Source of the DNA: an uncultured Christensenellaceae bacterium
GTDB taxonomy: Bacteria > Bacillota > Clostridia > Christensenellales > Borkfalkiaceae
Assembly: GCA_910588645.1 (NCBI GenBank)
Contig: CAJUOY010000006.1
Location: 11,043-75,042 of the forward strand
Length of the DNA: 64,000 bases
Reading direction: 5' to 3'
Positions 43,601-51,172 of this stretch are shown here, in pieces; position 1 is the first letter of the stretch; every line of letters starts with the position of its first letter. The notes below the pieces were generated by a model. The model saw only the letters and a list, made by a program, of their open reading frames with translations. It had not been told where the DNA came from and ran no database searches. Both the position numbers and the translations under genes were made by a program.

Positions 43601-44879
43601 TACGCTGCATCTGTCCTTTTGCCGTCCAGATGTTGTTTGCTTTACCGTTATAGAGCGCCTGACCGATATGAATTTCCAAACCGCCGGTTGCGTTCATATC
43701 GGCTTCGCTTATCTGAATTTTTATTACTTCGCCTGCGGGGGCATACACGCCTGTAACTCCGTAACCGTTGTATCCGCGGGGACGCATGGTTACTTCCTTA
43801 ATAATGCCGGGTTCTGCGGGATCGACGTCGCCGAAATAGAGTCCCTGTGAAGCGGAATGCTTGTAAAGCCGTCTGTGCTTTTCGAATTTGTCTAAAGTGG
43901 GCACGGGCTCTGCGGTTGTGCCGCTGTAAAGGAATCCGTCTTTATCCATCCAGGTATAATTTCCGCCGCCTGCATTCCAGGTTCCGGTTGCCGTAAGATA
44001 GCTGGATTCGGCAATAAGCGCGTTTCTTGCGGCTATTTTGTCGTCATCGCTGCCTATAACGGTGGAGAGGGTGTATCCGAATTTAGGATATGCGCCCAGG
44101 CCTTCGTCTCTGGTCTTTGTCGGGATTTTTCTTTCAACCGTTCCTATCTGCTGAGCCGAATAGCCGACGATTGTGTTTGTCTTTTTATCGGTGTCGTATT
44201 CGTATTTAGGCAATTCGCCGGGATTAAAATAGTGTTCGATACCGGTAGAAACTTCATAGTAGGGATCGCCCGGTTTAAGATCGCCCTCGGTGTAGTTGGG
44301 GTTGTTGGGCTTGGGAATAACTATGTCGCCGTTATCGCCGATATCTCCTCCGGGGTTTTCGCCTGTGTTGCCACCGTTGTTGCCGCTGTTGTTATTAGAA
44401 CAGGATTTAGTGCCGAGAACAACGCCCAAAATAATTGCAACCACCAGAAGCAAAGAAACAGCCGCCGTAATTATAATGCGGATCTTACCTTTTTTTGTTG
44501 AGGCGAAAGACTTGATTTTTTCGATAACGCTCTTTTTAGGCGCGTTCTTTTTATCCTCGTTCGTTTTTTGTTCTTTTACGGGTTTTGTTTCCTTTGTCGC
44601 CGCAACTTCTTCTTTAACGGGCGCGGCTGCCTTTTGCGCGGTCGTTTTAGACTCTTTGGCGGTTTCGGATTTTTTTGCCACCGTCTTTTTCTTTTCCGCG
44701 GGTATTGCTATTTCTGCGGTCTTGTCCTTAGTGGCCTTAGGCGCTGCGGGCTTTGACTTTGCGGAGGATGCCGCGGCCGCCGTTTTCTTTTCCGTCTGGG
44801 CTTTAGACTTTGTTTCTGTCTTGGAAGCGTCGGAAGTTGACTTGGCCGTTTTTTTGGATTTTGTTTCTTTTTCGTCCAT
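40677..44879 (-). CDS. Membrane-anchored M60-like mucinase/enhancin-type protease
   Basis: A 1400-residue surface protein. Residues 1-130 are a Lys/Ala/Thr-rich, histone-H1-like cytoplasmic tail. A single membrane helix lies at about 133-156, then a Gly/Asn/Pro linker. The M60 metallopeptidase core has HEYHH (zinc ligands H599, H603; catalytic E600) and a downstream glutamate at 615 (GGEVTNN), matching the HExxH-8-24-E pattern. A galactose-binding F5/8C (CBM32-like) domain lies at about 1145-1277 and a last beta-sandwich module at 1285-1400. M60 proteins cleave O-glycosylated mucins, so it probably attacks host mucin from the cell surface. Single gene with a perfect promoter. Confidence 0.88.
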   Translation of the reverse strand: MDEKETKSKKTAKSTSDASKTETKSKAQTEKKTAAAASSAKSKPAAPKATKDKTAEIAIPAEKKKTVAKKSETAKESKTTAQKAAAPVKEEVAATKETKPVKEQKTNEDKKNAPKKSVIEKIKSFASTKKGKIRIIITAAVSLLLVVAIILGVVLGTKSCSNNNSGNNGGNTGENPGGDIGDNGDIVIPKPNNPNYTEGDLKPGDPYYEVSTGIEHYFNPGELPKYEYDTDKKTNTIVGYSAQQIGTVERKIPTKTRDEGLGAYPKFGYTLSTVIGSDDDKIAARNALIAESSYLTATGTWNAGGGNYTWMDKDGFLYSGTTAEPVPTLDKFEKHRRLYKHSASQGLYFGDVDPAEPGIIKEVTMRPRGYNGYGVTGVYAPAGEVIKIQISEADMNATGGLEIHIGQALYNGKANNIWTAKGQMQRIPHLLNTMKINKNTAVLENGVYTAYVGSFIGGPIYIRNKSVTFTATISGGVTYSHFILGYTTREEFEANAQSSTPYFDLEVWHNGVLHSGPKINAKNFSYDDIYKVAVLWDKVASVTTTGSSQGIVFLYEPFVAAGAAVAFPGQGSVNCPSGWMSSALNYNSIVSSGAWGNFHEYHHNFQGYGVGNGGEVTNNGMTLVSYALFTKISANRGISSYGAAGLGGWNNYTSATLALEEVLKIRRPSENPSNGNQGLALYATLLHNFGPDNYIQAKYRQQIGKYGQTYTGYLRAWQEITHNDMTYYFKDLLKGIDDSVAENWGNPEYPMFVPVSSVYQTGRSYNYDGQKKYINTMQPYVIPFGKDFNIDLSKYSSPNGQYASGSVVIPEEFNYTIKSISQPEHGSIEQIDDYNFIYHPDTNNLGSGEIIATLSITKNDNAFTVEDVDLVLQFEQSHETNKTTLTRKTYTYSADNMYTDAQTAYESGYEGYTEVIEEDHFNPTQNCNTDIWYYPDNDATHDKYPNAPDKYFVKDNTINELHGKLYFEDAGKYRIYLRGRMNCAMYYSVDDGKTYTLGATIKDSSVIGNSAQFRLNDDKTYVDLELEEHSWVYFKEVLIVQSSPTVSYIGLGTAKWTEPMFTMTVDENGVTHYFDYQGNEVTEEEANNAELIPPTKANYVNAYRHDYEFPSNADFTTDYFYTRKYNYTYNDLKVFDEKQTCIESQYQPWDSSSSFSIDNLFDDDDNTFIHTNKTSISENNPFIATVKLDNPVTANRLVFHGSAVKSNYSTYLPKAFKIWVSEDGENWTQVYETAGSKLGKLQVVADFDEYHTFSYYKVEVTDTHSTGYQKYLCLNKIELSSILTIPNGNDICPDNSMFKYAGNWKGEQAFSTFGHIYIGQKGATMSFDFTGTRVGFISPSEFGRNFEVYIDGKKADSIELKEDNGIYSVSYMSQKLAEGTHRVEIRCTGEANIDSILTYA

Positions 44880-44966
44880 ACAAAATTCTCCTTAGATTAT
44901 TTCAAATTGAATTTTTTGCACTTTCCCCGATATTTAAAATATTACATTAATATAATATTTATATGG

Positions 44967-44995
44967 ATTATATCATTCGGATATTCGTTTGTCAA
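44967..44995 (-). promoter_or_regulatory. Perfect-consensus promoter of the M60 gene
   Basis: Minus strand: TTGACA (44995-44990), 17 nt, TATAAT (44972-44967). The leader is about 80 nt, with SD AAGGAGA before the ATG. It lies back to back with the promoter at 45011. Confidence 0.84.
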
Positions 44996-45010
44996 TTCTA
45001 TTTCCGTGCG

Positions 45011-45039
45011 TTGACAGCGTATCCTTAAGAGTATATAAT
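45011..45039 (+). promoter_or_regulatory. Perfect-consensus promoter of the flavoprotein gene
   Basis: TTGACA (45011-45016), 17 nt, TATAAT (45034-45039). The two divergent -35 boxes are only 15 bp apart, so the promoters may compete. Confidence 0.84.
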
Positions 45040-45058
45040 CGATTAGAGAGGTGGTAAT

Positions 45059-45955
45059 ATGAACGATTTCAAAGAATTGCGCATTGTCGACAATTTTTAT
45101 CAGACGTCCGCGTTTTATCCTATGCCGACAATTATGGTAGGGACAGTATCTCAAAGCGGTAAAACCAATTTGGGGGCTTATTCTCTCTGTTTCCCATACT
45201 ATATCGCGGGTAAAGATTATTACGCAATGATACTTCAATGCCGCAATAATTCCAATACCGCGCAAAATCTTTTGCGCACAAAAAAGTGCTCTTTGAATTT
45301 TATAACCGACGAAAGAAAATATTTTAAAGAAGCGGTAAGATTGGGTTTCCCCGGCGATACCACCGAGGGAAAGATGAAAAATTGCTTGTTCACTTTAATC
45401 CCCGATCCGTCCGATAAGGACAGACCGAATATTGTGGATGAAGCTTATCAGGTATTCGAATGTACCTGGGATGACAGTCTTGAAAACGCCTTTGAGGACA
45501 GAGCGGGAAACCTTGAAGGATACCAGCCGCCTTACAGAAATTTTAACGGGATAACGAGTAAGTTCGGCGCTCATTTCATCTTGAAGATAGATAAAATATA
45601 TATGAAGCCCAAATATCACGACGCGATTATAAACGGAGTATCGGCAAGGAATTTTCCCCGCGTTCCCGTCGATTACGGTTACAGGGACAGCACGCATTTT
45701 TGGTATTCGAAATTCGTAAAGCCGGTCTCGGAAGAGATTCCCGCAAAGGAGGGGGATTTAACGTCTGTGATCTACGCGGCGGCGCGTATCGATCCCGAAG
45801 TTAAATTTACCGAAGGCGCTTGCAAAAAGCTTATTAAAATTCCGCGAATATTCCTCAAAGCCGCGCTTACGCAAATGGTGCAGATAGCCAAAGAGGAAAA
45901 AATAACTTTGATAGACGAAGCCGCGCTTGAAATTATAAACAATAAACGAAGATAA
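45059..45955 (+). CDS. Flavin reductase-like protein with PCP_red-like C-terminal domain
   Basis: A 298-residue protein. The N-terminal ~210 residues are an FMN-binding split barrel of the flavin reductase/flavoredoxin type (TIMVGTVSQSGKTNLGAYS, then NTAQNLLRTKKCSLNFI). The last ~60 residues (ACKKLIKIPRIFLKAALTQM, then IAKEEKITLIDEAAL) resemble the small helical domain found at the end of light-independent protochlorophyllide reductase subunits and many anaerobe proteins. It presumably handles electrons via FMN; the donor and acceptor are unknown. The SD AGAGAGG is good. Single gene, ended by a bidirectional terminator. Confidence 0.78.
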   Translation: MNDFKELRIVDNFYQTSAFYPMPTIMVGTVSQSGKTNLGAYSLCFPYYIAGKDYYAMILQCRNNSNTAQNLLRTKKCSLNFITDERKYFKEAVRLGFPGDTTEGKMKNCLFTLIPDPSDKDRPNIVDEAYQVFECTWDDSLENAFEDRAGNLEGYQPPYRNFNGITSKFGAHFILKIDKIYMKPKYHDAIINGVSARNFPRVPVDYGYRDSTHFWYSKFVKPVSEEIPAKEGDLTSVIYAAARIDPEVKFTEGACKKLIKIPRIFLKAALTQMVQIAKEEKITLIDEAALEIINNKRR

Positions 45956-45962
45956 ATTAATT

Positions 45963-45998
45963 AAGCCCGCTTTCTTCGAATGCGAAGAAAGCGGGCTT
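45963..45998. terminator. Bidirectional terminator
   Basis: A perfect 16-bp stem AAGCCCGCTTTCTTCG (45963-45978) pairs with 45983-45998 around a 4-nt loop, between convergent genes. Confidence 0.85.
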
Positions 45999-46006
45999 AT
46001 CGTCTA

Positions 46007-46867
46007 TTACCACAATGTTTCGGGATCGAACCCGAATACCTGCACGAGTTCGAGATGCGGCGAATGGGACATATCGTACGGTGTAACCAAAATTCCGCCG
46101 TTGCTGTCCAGATCTATTCCGAATTGATTGAAGGCGTACCATATCAGGTGCGCACACTGCGTCTTATCTATTTTATTTTTGTCGGTAAATATTCCCGCAA
46201 GCCCCTCGTAAGGTATTCCCAAAAGATTTTCCTCGGTATAGTCAACGATCTTTTCAACCGTATCGCGGTCGGCGGTCTGGTCGCTGACTCTGAAAACCAT
46301 AAAATTGATTCTGCGGAAAAATTCGGACGCGGAACTCTGTTTGCTGAAAGTGCCGTAGGCGTTCGCCTCCAGAACGGTATTCATATCTCCGTCGGCTACA
46401 AGTCCTGCGTGTCCTATGCGCACGCCCGATATGTGAGTGGAGGAAGTAATGATAATATCGCCCTTTTCAAGGTATATAGGCATAGCGGGTTTATCGGCGT
46501 AATCGGTGCATACAAAGGGTGCAAACTGACTTTTTTGGGTTGCGCGCTCTTCAAAGAAATCTTCCTGAATTTCCATTATGCGCCTTTTGCCGGACGCGCC
46601 GCGTTCAAGCGCTCTGTCAATCCCGATCTTAGTTAATCCTGTCTGCGAGTACAGTAATTCGTAATCATCGTCGGTAAGCTCGCTTTTTTCAAGAATATCC
46701 GTTATGTCCTGCTTGTCGTAATCCGGTCTCCAGCACTCTATTTTATCCGCAACCGAAAAGCCTATCTGAAGTCCGAGCGCGGTTATAAGAATTACCCCGA
46801 TTATGGACGCGGCTACTATTGCGAATATTATTTTTTTTGTTAATTTTTTGCCGTTTCTCTTTGTCAT
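46007..46867 (-). CDS. YiiX/C92-type papain-like cysteine hydrolase, membrane-anchored
   Basis: A 286-residue protein with an N-terminal signal anchor (about residues 12-36) and an extracellular permuted NlpC/P60-like (YebB/YiiX, C92) domain. The histidine block comes first (GDIIITSSTH, then VRIGHAGLV) and the cysteine later (KTQCAHLIWYAFNQFGIDLD), the reversed order typical of this permuted papain group. Function is probably cleavage of an amide or peptide bond in cell wall or lipid. The start overlaps the PepV stop by 4 nt (ATGA), so they are translationally coupled and perhaps process wall peptides together. Confidence 0.78.
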   Translation of the reverse strand: MTKRNGKKLTKKIIFAIVAASIIGVILITALGLQIGFSVADKIECWRPDYDKQDITDILEKSELTDDDYELLYSQTGLTKIGIDRALERGASGKRRIMEIQEDFFEERATQKSQFAPFVCTDYADKPAMPIYLEKGDIIITSSTHISGVRIGHAGLVADGDMNTVLEANAYGTFSKQSSASEFFRRINFMVFRVSDQTADRDTVEKIVDYTEENLLGIPYEGLAGIFTDKNKIDKTQCAHLIWYAFNQFGIDLDSNGGILVTPYDMSHSPHLELVQVFGFDPETLW

Positions 46868-48099
46868 TTCGTTAATCTTTCGATCGCAAGTTTATATATT
46901 TTAAAACACTTTTCTATTTTGTCGAAAGTTATGTATTCGTTGGCCTGGTGTATGGTATTTTCTTCGCCTGCTTCTTCGGGGCCGAACGCCGCTCCGCATT
47001 TCAAAGCGCGTGCGTACGTGCCTCCGCCTATGGCAAGCGGCCTCGTGTTTTTGCCCGTAACCTCGTTATATACCGCGTTCAACGTCTTTATAAGAAAACA
47101 ATCCGCGGGGTTCATAAGCGGCGCCTGATCTGAGTCTATGGTGTAGGGGACGGTGATTTTATCGAGTATATCTTCGCGCTTATAGGTTGCGGGATATCTT
47201 ATGTCGCAGGTTACGTACAGTGCGTTTCCGCGCTGCTCTATTACGTTTGGTGAGAAAGTGAGAAAACCGGTTTCGTCGTGTAAAAGTTTTAATCCGAAGC
47301 AATCTTCGAACAACGCCTTTTTTTCGTCCTTTAAACCGAGATAATCGAGTACGGCGGGTATCGCGTTCACCCCCTCGTCGGGAGTGGAGCCGTGCGCGGA
47401 TTTACCGGTTGAAACTATCTTTCCGTTTTCGTAAATAAGGTTATAACGCTTCAATTTATCATAGTCTGCGGGAGCGCACACCTCGCATTTTGCACAGACC
47501 ATATTCGCGCGTTCGCCGCCTCTAAAGCCGGTAAAATTTCCGTTTACCGCAAATTCAAGTGTCGCGTGTATAATGCCTTTTTCGGCATATATCACGGGAA
47601 AATCGGCATCGGGGGAAAATCCCTCGTCGGGCATATGCGCGTGTTTTTTATAGTAGTCGATACAGCCCCAGCCGTTTTCTTCGTTACAACCGACAATGAG
47701 CTTAATCTTTCTCTTTGGTAAAAATCCCTCGTCTTTCAACGCTTTAAGGGCGTATAGAACTATTACCGCGGGGCCCTTGTCGTCCATAGTTCCCCTGCCC
47801 CATATGCGGCGGTTAACCTCGTCTATCTCGCCGCCGAACGGATCGTGAGTCCAGCCTTCGCCAGCCGGTACGACGTCGAGGTGCGCGAGTATAGCGAACT
47901 CTTCGCCGTCGCCGTAGATAACTTCTCCCGCATAGCCGTCGTAGTCTACGGTTTCAAAACCTAAGGCGGAGGCGAGGTTTAAAAAGTAGTCTAAAGACTT
48001 TCTTGCCCCTGCGCCGAAGGGTGCGTTTTTTTCGGGCGCCGTCTGCGCCGAGTCGAATTTTATTATTTCCGATATGGATTTTTTTATTTGTTCGATCAT
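46864..48099 (-). CDS. pepV: Dipeptidase, PepV type (M20 family)
   Basis: Cytosolic di-zinc M20 peptidase that cleaves dipeptides (PepV/carnosinase type). Metal and catalytic blocks are visible: HLDVVPAGEGWTHDPFGG (first His-Asp), GRGTMDDKGP (bridging Asp), GCNEENGWGC (Glu pair), SPDADFP and a final His near GEENTIHQANEYI. Its 411 residues are shorter than Lactobacillus PepV (about 470), with a reduced lid domain. The promoter TTGTAA-18-TATAAT lies upstream. It is the first gene of a two-gene operon with the C92 protein. Confidence 0.9.
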   Translation of the reverse strand: MIEQIKKSISEIIKFDSAQTAPEKNAPFGAGARKSLDYFLNLASALGFETVDYDGYAGEVIYGDGEEFAILAHLDVVPAGEGWTHDPFGGEIDEVNRRIWGRGTMDDKGPAVIVLYALKALKDEGFLPKRKIKLIVGCNEENGWGCIDYYKKHAHMPDEGFSPDADFPVIYAEKGIIHATLEFAVNGNFTGFRGGERANMVCAKCEVCAPADYDKLKRYNLIYENGKIVSTGKSAHGSTPDEGVNAIPAVLDYLGLKDEKKALFEDCFGLKLLHDETGFLTFSPNVIEQRGNALYVTCDIRYPATYKREDILDKITVPYTIDSDQAPLMNPADCFLIKTLNAVYNEVTGKNTRPLAIGGGTYARALKCGAAFGPEEAGEENTIHQANEYITFDKIEKCFKIYKLAIERLTK

Positions 48100-48131
48100 T
48101 TTAAAGCCTTCCTAAAAAATATCGTAAAAAC

Positions 48132-48161
48132 ATTATACACTTTTTTTTAAATATGTTACAA
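48132..48161 (-). promoter_or_regulatory. Promoter of pepV operon
   Basis: Minus strand: TTGTAA (48161-48156), 18 nt, TATAAT (48137-48132). A plus-strand promoter for the kinase gene (TATACA, 17 nt, TACAAT at 48134-48162) would occupy the same DNA; that one is tentative. Confidence 0.66.
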
Positions 48162-48202
48162 TAAAATTACAGTGAAAATATTTAGAAAATTCGGGAAATG
48201 AA

Positions 48203-49435
48203 ATGGGTAAAGAAGGTTCGAACTCGGTTAAGCCGACGATAGATATAACGTCGCGCAAGGTAATAGAGTATATTAAGCTTGTCATAATACTGCTATTGAT
48301 CGGCGTTGAAATAATAATATGCGCGGACGCTTATGCGAGAGTTGAACCGCATTACTACTTTTATATAGCTCTTGCGTGCTGCGTAATGCTGCTCGGCTTC
48401 GAAAGCGTAAACGCCTTCGTCTTTAAAAATTTTGCCGCAAAAATGACTTTTTACGCGCTGGATTCTGCCTTTATTCTGATGTTGTGCATTTTTACGGGAA
48501 ATTTGTTTATGTCGACGATTTACTGTCTTGTGCTGACTCAGTGTTACCTTTCTGTAGACAGATTCAGAGACAAGACGATACTCTTTGCCGTAAGCTGCGT
48601 ACTGTATGTTATTTCGTCCATAGTAGGCTATCTATTGAGTAATCCGTCTATGAGCGGCTTCGATATGACTACGGGTATTCTCGTCGGGTTGGGCGCAATA
48701 GCCATAGACTTCGTAGTATCAGTCTTTTTATTGAAATTTTACAGTACAAACCTCGAACTTCGCGCGGCGTTAAAGGAGGCGGACGAAAGCCGCCGCCGCC
48801 TCGAAGAGATGCACGATCAGCTTACTCAGACCAAAGTGTTCGAGGAAAGGAACAGGATAGCAAAGGATATTCACGATACGGCGGGACATTCTATGACTAC
48901 CGTAATAATGCAGACGGAAGCGGCAAAATTACTCATAGACGATAATCCCGCGGAGGCCAAAAACCGCATCATATCCGCCAACGTACAGGCCAGAAACGCG
49001 CTCGAACAGATGCGCGAGAGCGTGCATTTGCTTGCGGGACGCGGAAGCAAAAAACCGCTTAAAGAGGAGATCGAGGAAGTTATCGCTCAGACGGTGGACG
49101 GTACGGAGATAAAGGCGCGCTGCGATATTGCCGCCGTTCAGCCGCCGGAGGAAGCTTATAGGTTTTTGGTGAATAGCGTCAAGGAGCTTCTCGCAAACGG
49201 AATAAGGCACGGTAAGGCAACCGCTTTCTACGTGGAACTGAAACAGGACAAAAATTGTATTGAGCTTCTCGTATCCGATAACGGCGATGGAGTAAAGGGC
49301 GAAATCAAGGAAGGTTTCGGCCTTAAAGGGATAAGGGAAAAATCGGAAAAACTCGGCGGCAGTTGCGAATTTTCAAGCGAGGACGGCGAGGGCTTCGAAG
49401 TCAGAATAACACTTATGAAGGAGAAATCGGAATGA
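48203..49435 (+). CDS. Sensor histidine kinase, NarL/LiaS class
   Basis: A 410-residue membrane sensor: five to six N-terminal helices (about residues 18-180) with almost no extracellular domain, so it likely senses in or near the membrane. A coiled linker (ALKEADESRRRLEEMHDQL) leads to a HisKA_3 dimerisation helix with phospho-acceptor H224 (AKDIHDTAGHS). The ATPase domain has ELLANGIRHG (N box) and SDNGDG (G1). The SD GGGAA is close to the ATG. It overlaps its response regulator by 4 nt. Signal unknown. Confidence 0.93.
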   Translation: MGKEGSNSVKPTIDITSRKVIEYIKLVIILLLIGVEIIICADAYARVEPHYYFYIALACCVMLLGFESVNAFVFKNFAAKMTFYALDSAFILMLCIFTGNLFMSTIYCLVLTQCYLSVDRFRDKTILFAVSCVLYVISSIVGYLLSNPSMSGFDMTTGILVGLGAIAIDFVVSVFLLKFYSTNLELRAALKEADESRRRLEEMHDQLTQTKVFEERNRIAKDIHDTAGHSMTTVIMQTEAAKLLIDDNPAEAKNRIISANVQARNALEQMRESVHLLAGRGSKKPLKEEIEEVIAQTVDGTEIKARCDIAAVQPPEEAYRFLVNSVKELLANGIRHGKATAFYVELKQDKNCIELLVSDNGDGVKGEIKEGFGLKGIREKSEKLGGSCEFSSEDGEGFEVRITLMKEKSE

Positions 49436-50070
49436 TAAAGGTATTGCTTGTCGATGATCAGCAAATTCTTGCGGAGGGTATAAAGTCCGTGTTGGAGACT
49501 TCGTCCGACGTTGAAGTGGTGGGTATCGCTTCCGACGGAATAGTTGCGGTTGAAATGTGCGCGGAAAGAAAGCCCGACGTTGTGCTTATGGATATCCGTA
49601 TGCCCAATATGAACGGCGTAGTCGCAACCAAGCGTATAAAGGAAACGGACGAAAATATCAAGATAATAATTCTCACGACGTTCGACGACAGCGACTATAT
49701 TTTAAGCGCGATAAATAACGGCGCAAGCGGGTACCTGTTAAAGGACATAGGCGCTACCGCTTTGGTCGACGCAATAAAGAACGCATACAACGGCGACACC
49801 ATTCTGCCGGCGAAGATAGCAAGAAAGATAACCGAGGCGGCTACACGCGTTTCCTCGGATAAGGAGTTTAAGTTGAGAAAGGCTTTTAACCTTTCCGACC
49901 GCGAGGTTGAAATCGCCCTTATGCTTTACGACGGTTTTACAAACAGGCAAATTGCTTCAGCGCTGAAACTTACCGACGGCACGGCAAGAAATTATATCAG
50001 CGCCATTTACTTAAAACTCGGCGTGGACGGCCGCGCCGCCGCTGTCGAAAAAATAAAGAGTATGAATTAA
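49432..50070 (+). CDS. Response regulator, NarL/LuxR type
   Basis: A 212-residue regulator: receiver domain (LVDDQQ, phospho-acceptor D54 in VLMDIRMPNMNG, TTFDD, GYLLKDIG) and C-terminal LuxR-type HTH (LSDREVEIALMLYDGFTNRQ, then GTARNYISAIYLKLGV). The ATG at 49432 overlaps the kinase stop (ATGA) and has GGAG upstream. A frame opening at 49363 inside the kinase is not used. It acts with the preceding kinase; target promoters are unknown. Confidence 0.94.
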   Translation: MIKVLLVDDQQILAEGIKSVLETSSDVEVVGIASDGIVAVEMCAERKPDVVLMDIRMPNMNGVVATKRIKETDENIKIIILTTFDDSDYILSAINNGASGYLLKDIGATALVDAIKNAYNGDTILPAKIARKITEAATRVSSDKEFKLRKAFNLSDREVEIALMLYDGFTNRQIASALKLTDGTARNYISAIYLKLGVDGRAAAVEKIKSMN

Positions 50071-50100
50071 AATAACCCGCCGAAAGCTCGGCGGGTTATT
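50071..50100. terminator. Bidirectional terminator
   Basis: A perfect 13-bp stem AATAACCCGCCGA (50071-50083) pairs with 50088-50100 around a 4-nt loop, between the convergent response regulator and phosphatase genes. Confidence 0.85.
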
Positions 50101-50101
50101 A

Positions 50102-51172
50102 TTACAGATCGAAAGCTATAGCAGTTATATCGTCGTTGAGATTTGCGCAGAAGGAACGCAGGTTGTGTTCAAGCGATTTAATAAACTCGTCTGCGGTGCG
50201 CGCGGTGGATAGAGTTCTTACGACTTTTTCCACCCCGAACATTTCACCTCGCTCGTTTTTACACTCGGTCACGCCGTCGGTAAGCAGTACCAATATATCG
50301 CCCTTTTTATACGGCAGTGTATCGTCGAAATAGGCGGGCGTATCGAACCAGGTGGATACGGGCGGTGAGTTAAGCATAACCCGCGTAATTCCGCTGCCCG
50401 TTTTAAGGAGCAAGGGTACGTTGTGCCCCGCCATAGAATAAGTAACGTTTTCGTCGTCTATTTTTACCGCGGCAACCGTTATATAGTTGCGCTCGTCAAG
50501 ATTAAGCGCGCGGAATTTTTTACTTAAACTTATTATCGCTTCGGAAGGCGTTTCCGCTTCCTTGTCGTATGCGGCCTTGACGAATGCGGTCAGCATACCT
50601 GCAGATATTCCCTTGCCCGATACGTCGGCAATCACGCCGAACGCTTCGCCGTTTCTCTCGTAAACGTCTGGTAGATCGCCGCCGATGTCGCGGCAGGGGA
50701 TATACATATAGGAATACTTTTTACTGCCCGCCCATTTTCCCGCGGGCAGAAGTTTTTGTTGAATGTTTTTTGCCGTTTGAAGTTCCCGCGCTATCTCCAG
50801 TTCGAACGCGTCGTCAACCGCGCCCATACAGTATCCGCCGCCTATAGGCGTAACGGTAATGGAATAAGAGACGTCGCGCACGCTGTCTCCTGCGTTTACG
50901 CGTTGGAATATCCTTCGGCTGACTTCCTTGTTTGATAGGAAGGCGTCCTCGAACGCGCCCGCAAGCGCGCATCCGCGGCAACCGTCGTCGTCTCCGCATT
51001 TTGCCGCATTTTCGGCGCAGGATATTATCGTCCCCAGTTTCCCGCGCACGGCGGAGGAAGGGAACAGGTTGCGGAAGGCTCTGTTACAGAACGCGACTTT
51101 TAAGTTTTGGTCGACGACTACGACTGCGGTTTTAACGTTGTCGATTATTCGCCTTAAATATTTTTCGGTCAT
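50102..51172 (-). CDS. PAS-PP2C (SpoIIE-type) serine phosphatase with four-cysteine PAS
   Basis: A 356-residue cytosolic regulator. The N-terminal PAS domain (about 5-125) contains a cysteine cluster C52, C59, C65, C68 (SCAENAAKCGDDDGCRGCAL), spaced as for a [4Fe-4S] or metal site. A helical linker is followed by a PP2C phosphatase domain (about 150-356) with DIGGDLPDVYE, ADVSGKGISAGM, LTDGVTE and NDDITA metal ligands. Related PAS-SpoIIE proteins with similar cysteines occur near [FeFe] hydrogenases, which suggests redox-controlled dephosphorylation; the substrate (perhaps an anti-sigma antagonist) is not in the window. It overlaps the lipid kinase gene by 4 nt. Confidence 0.88.
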   Translation of the reverse strand: MTEKYLRRIIDNVKTAVVVVDQNLKVAFCNRAFRNLFPSSAVRGKLGTIISCAENAAKCGDDDGCRGCALAGAFEDAFLSNKEVSRRIFQRVNAGDSVRDVSYSITVTPIGGGYCMGAVDDAFELEIARELQTAKNIQQKLLPAGKWAGSKKYSYMYIPCRDIGGDLPDVYERNGEAFGVIADVSGKGISAGMLTAFVKAAYDKEAETPSEAIISLSKKFRALNLDERNYITVAAVKIDDENVTYSMAGHNVPLLLKTGSGITRVMLNSPPVSTWFDTPAYFDDTLPYKKGDILVLLTDGVTECKNERGEMFGVEKVVRTLSTARTADEFIKSLEHNLRSFCANLNDDITAIAFDL

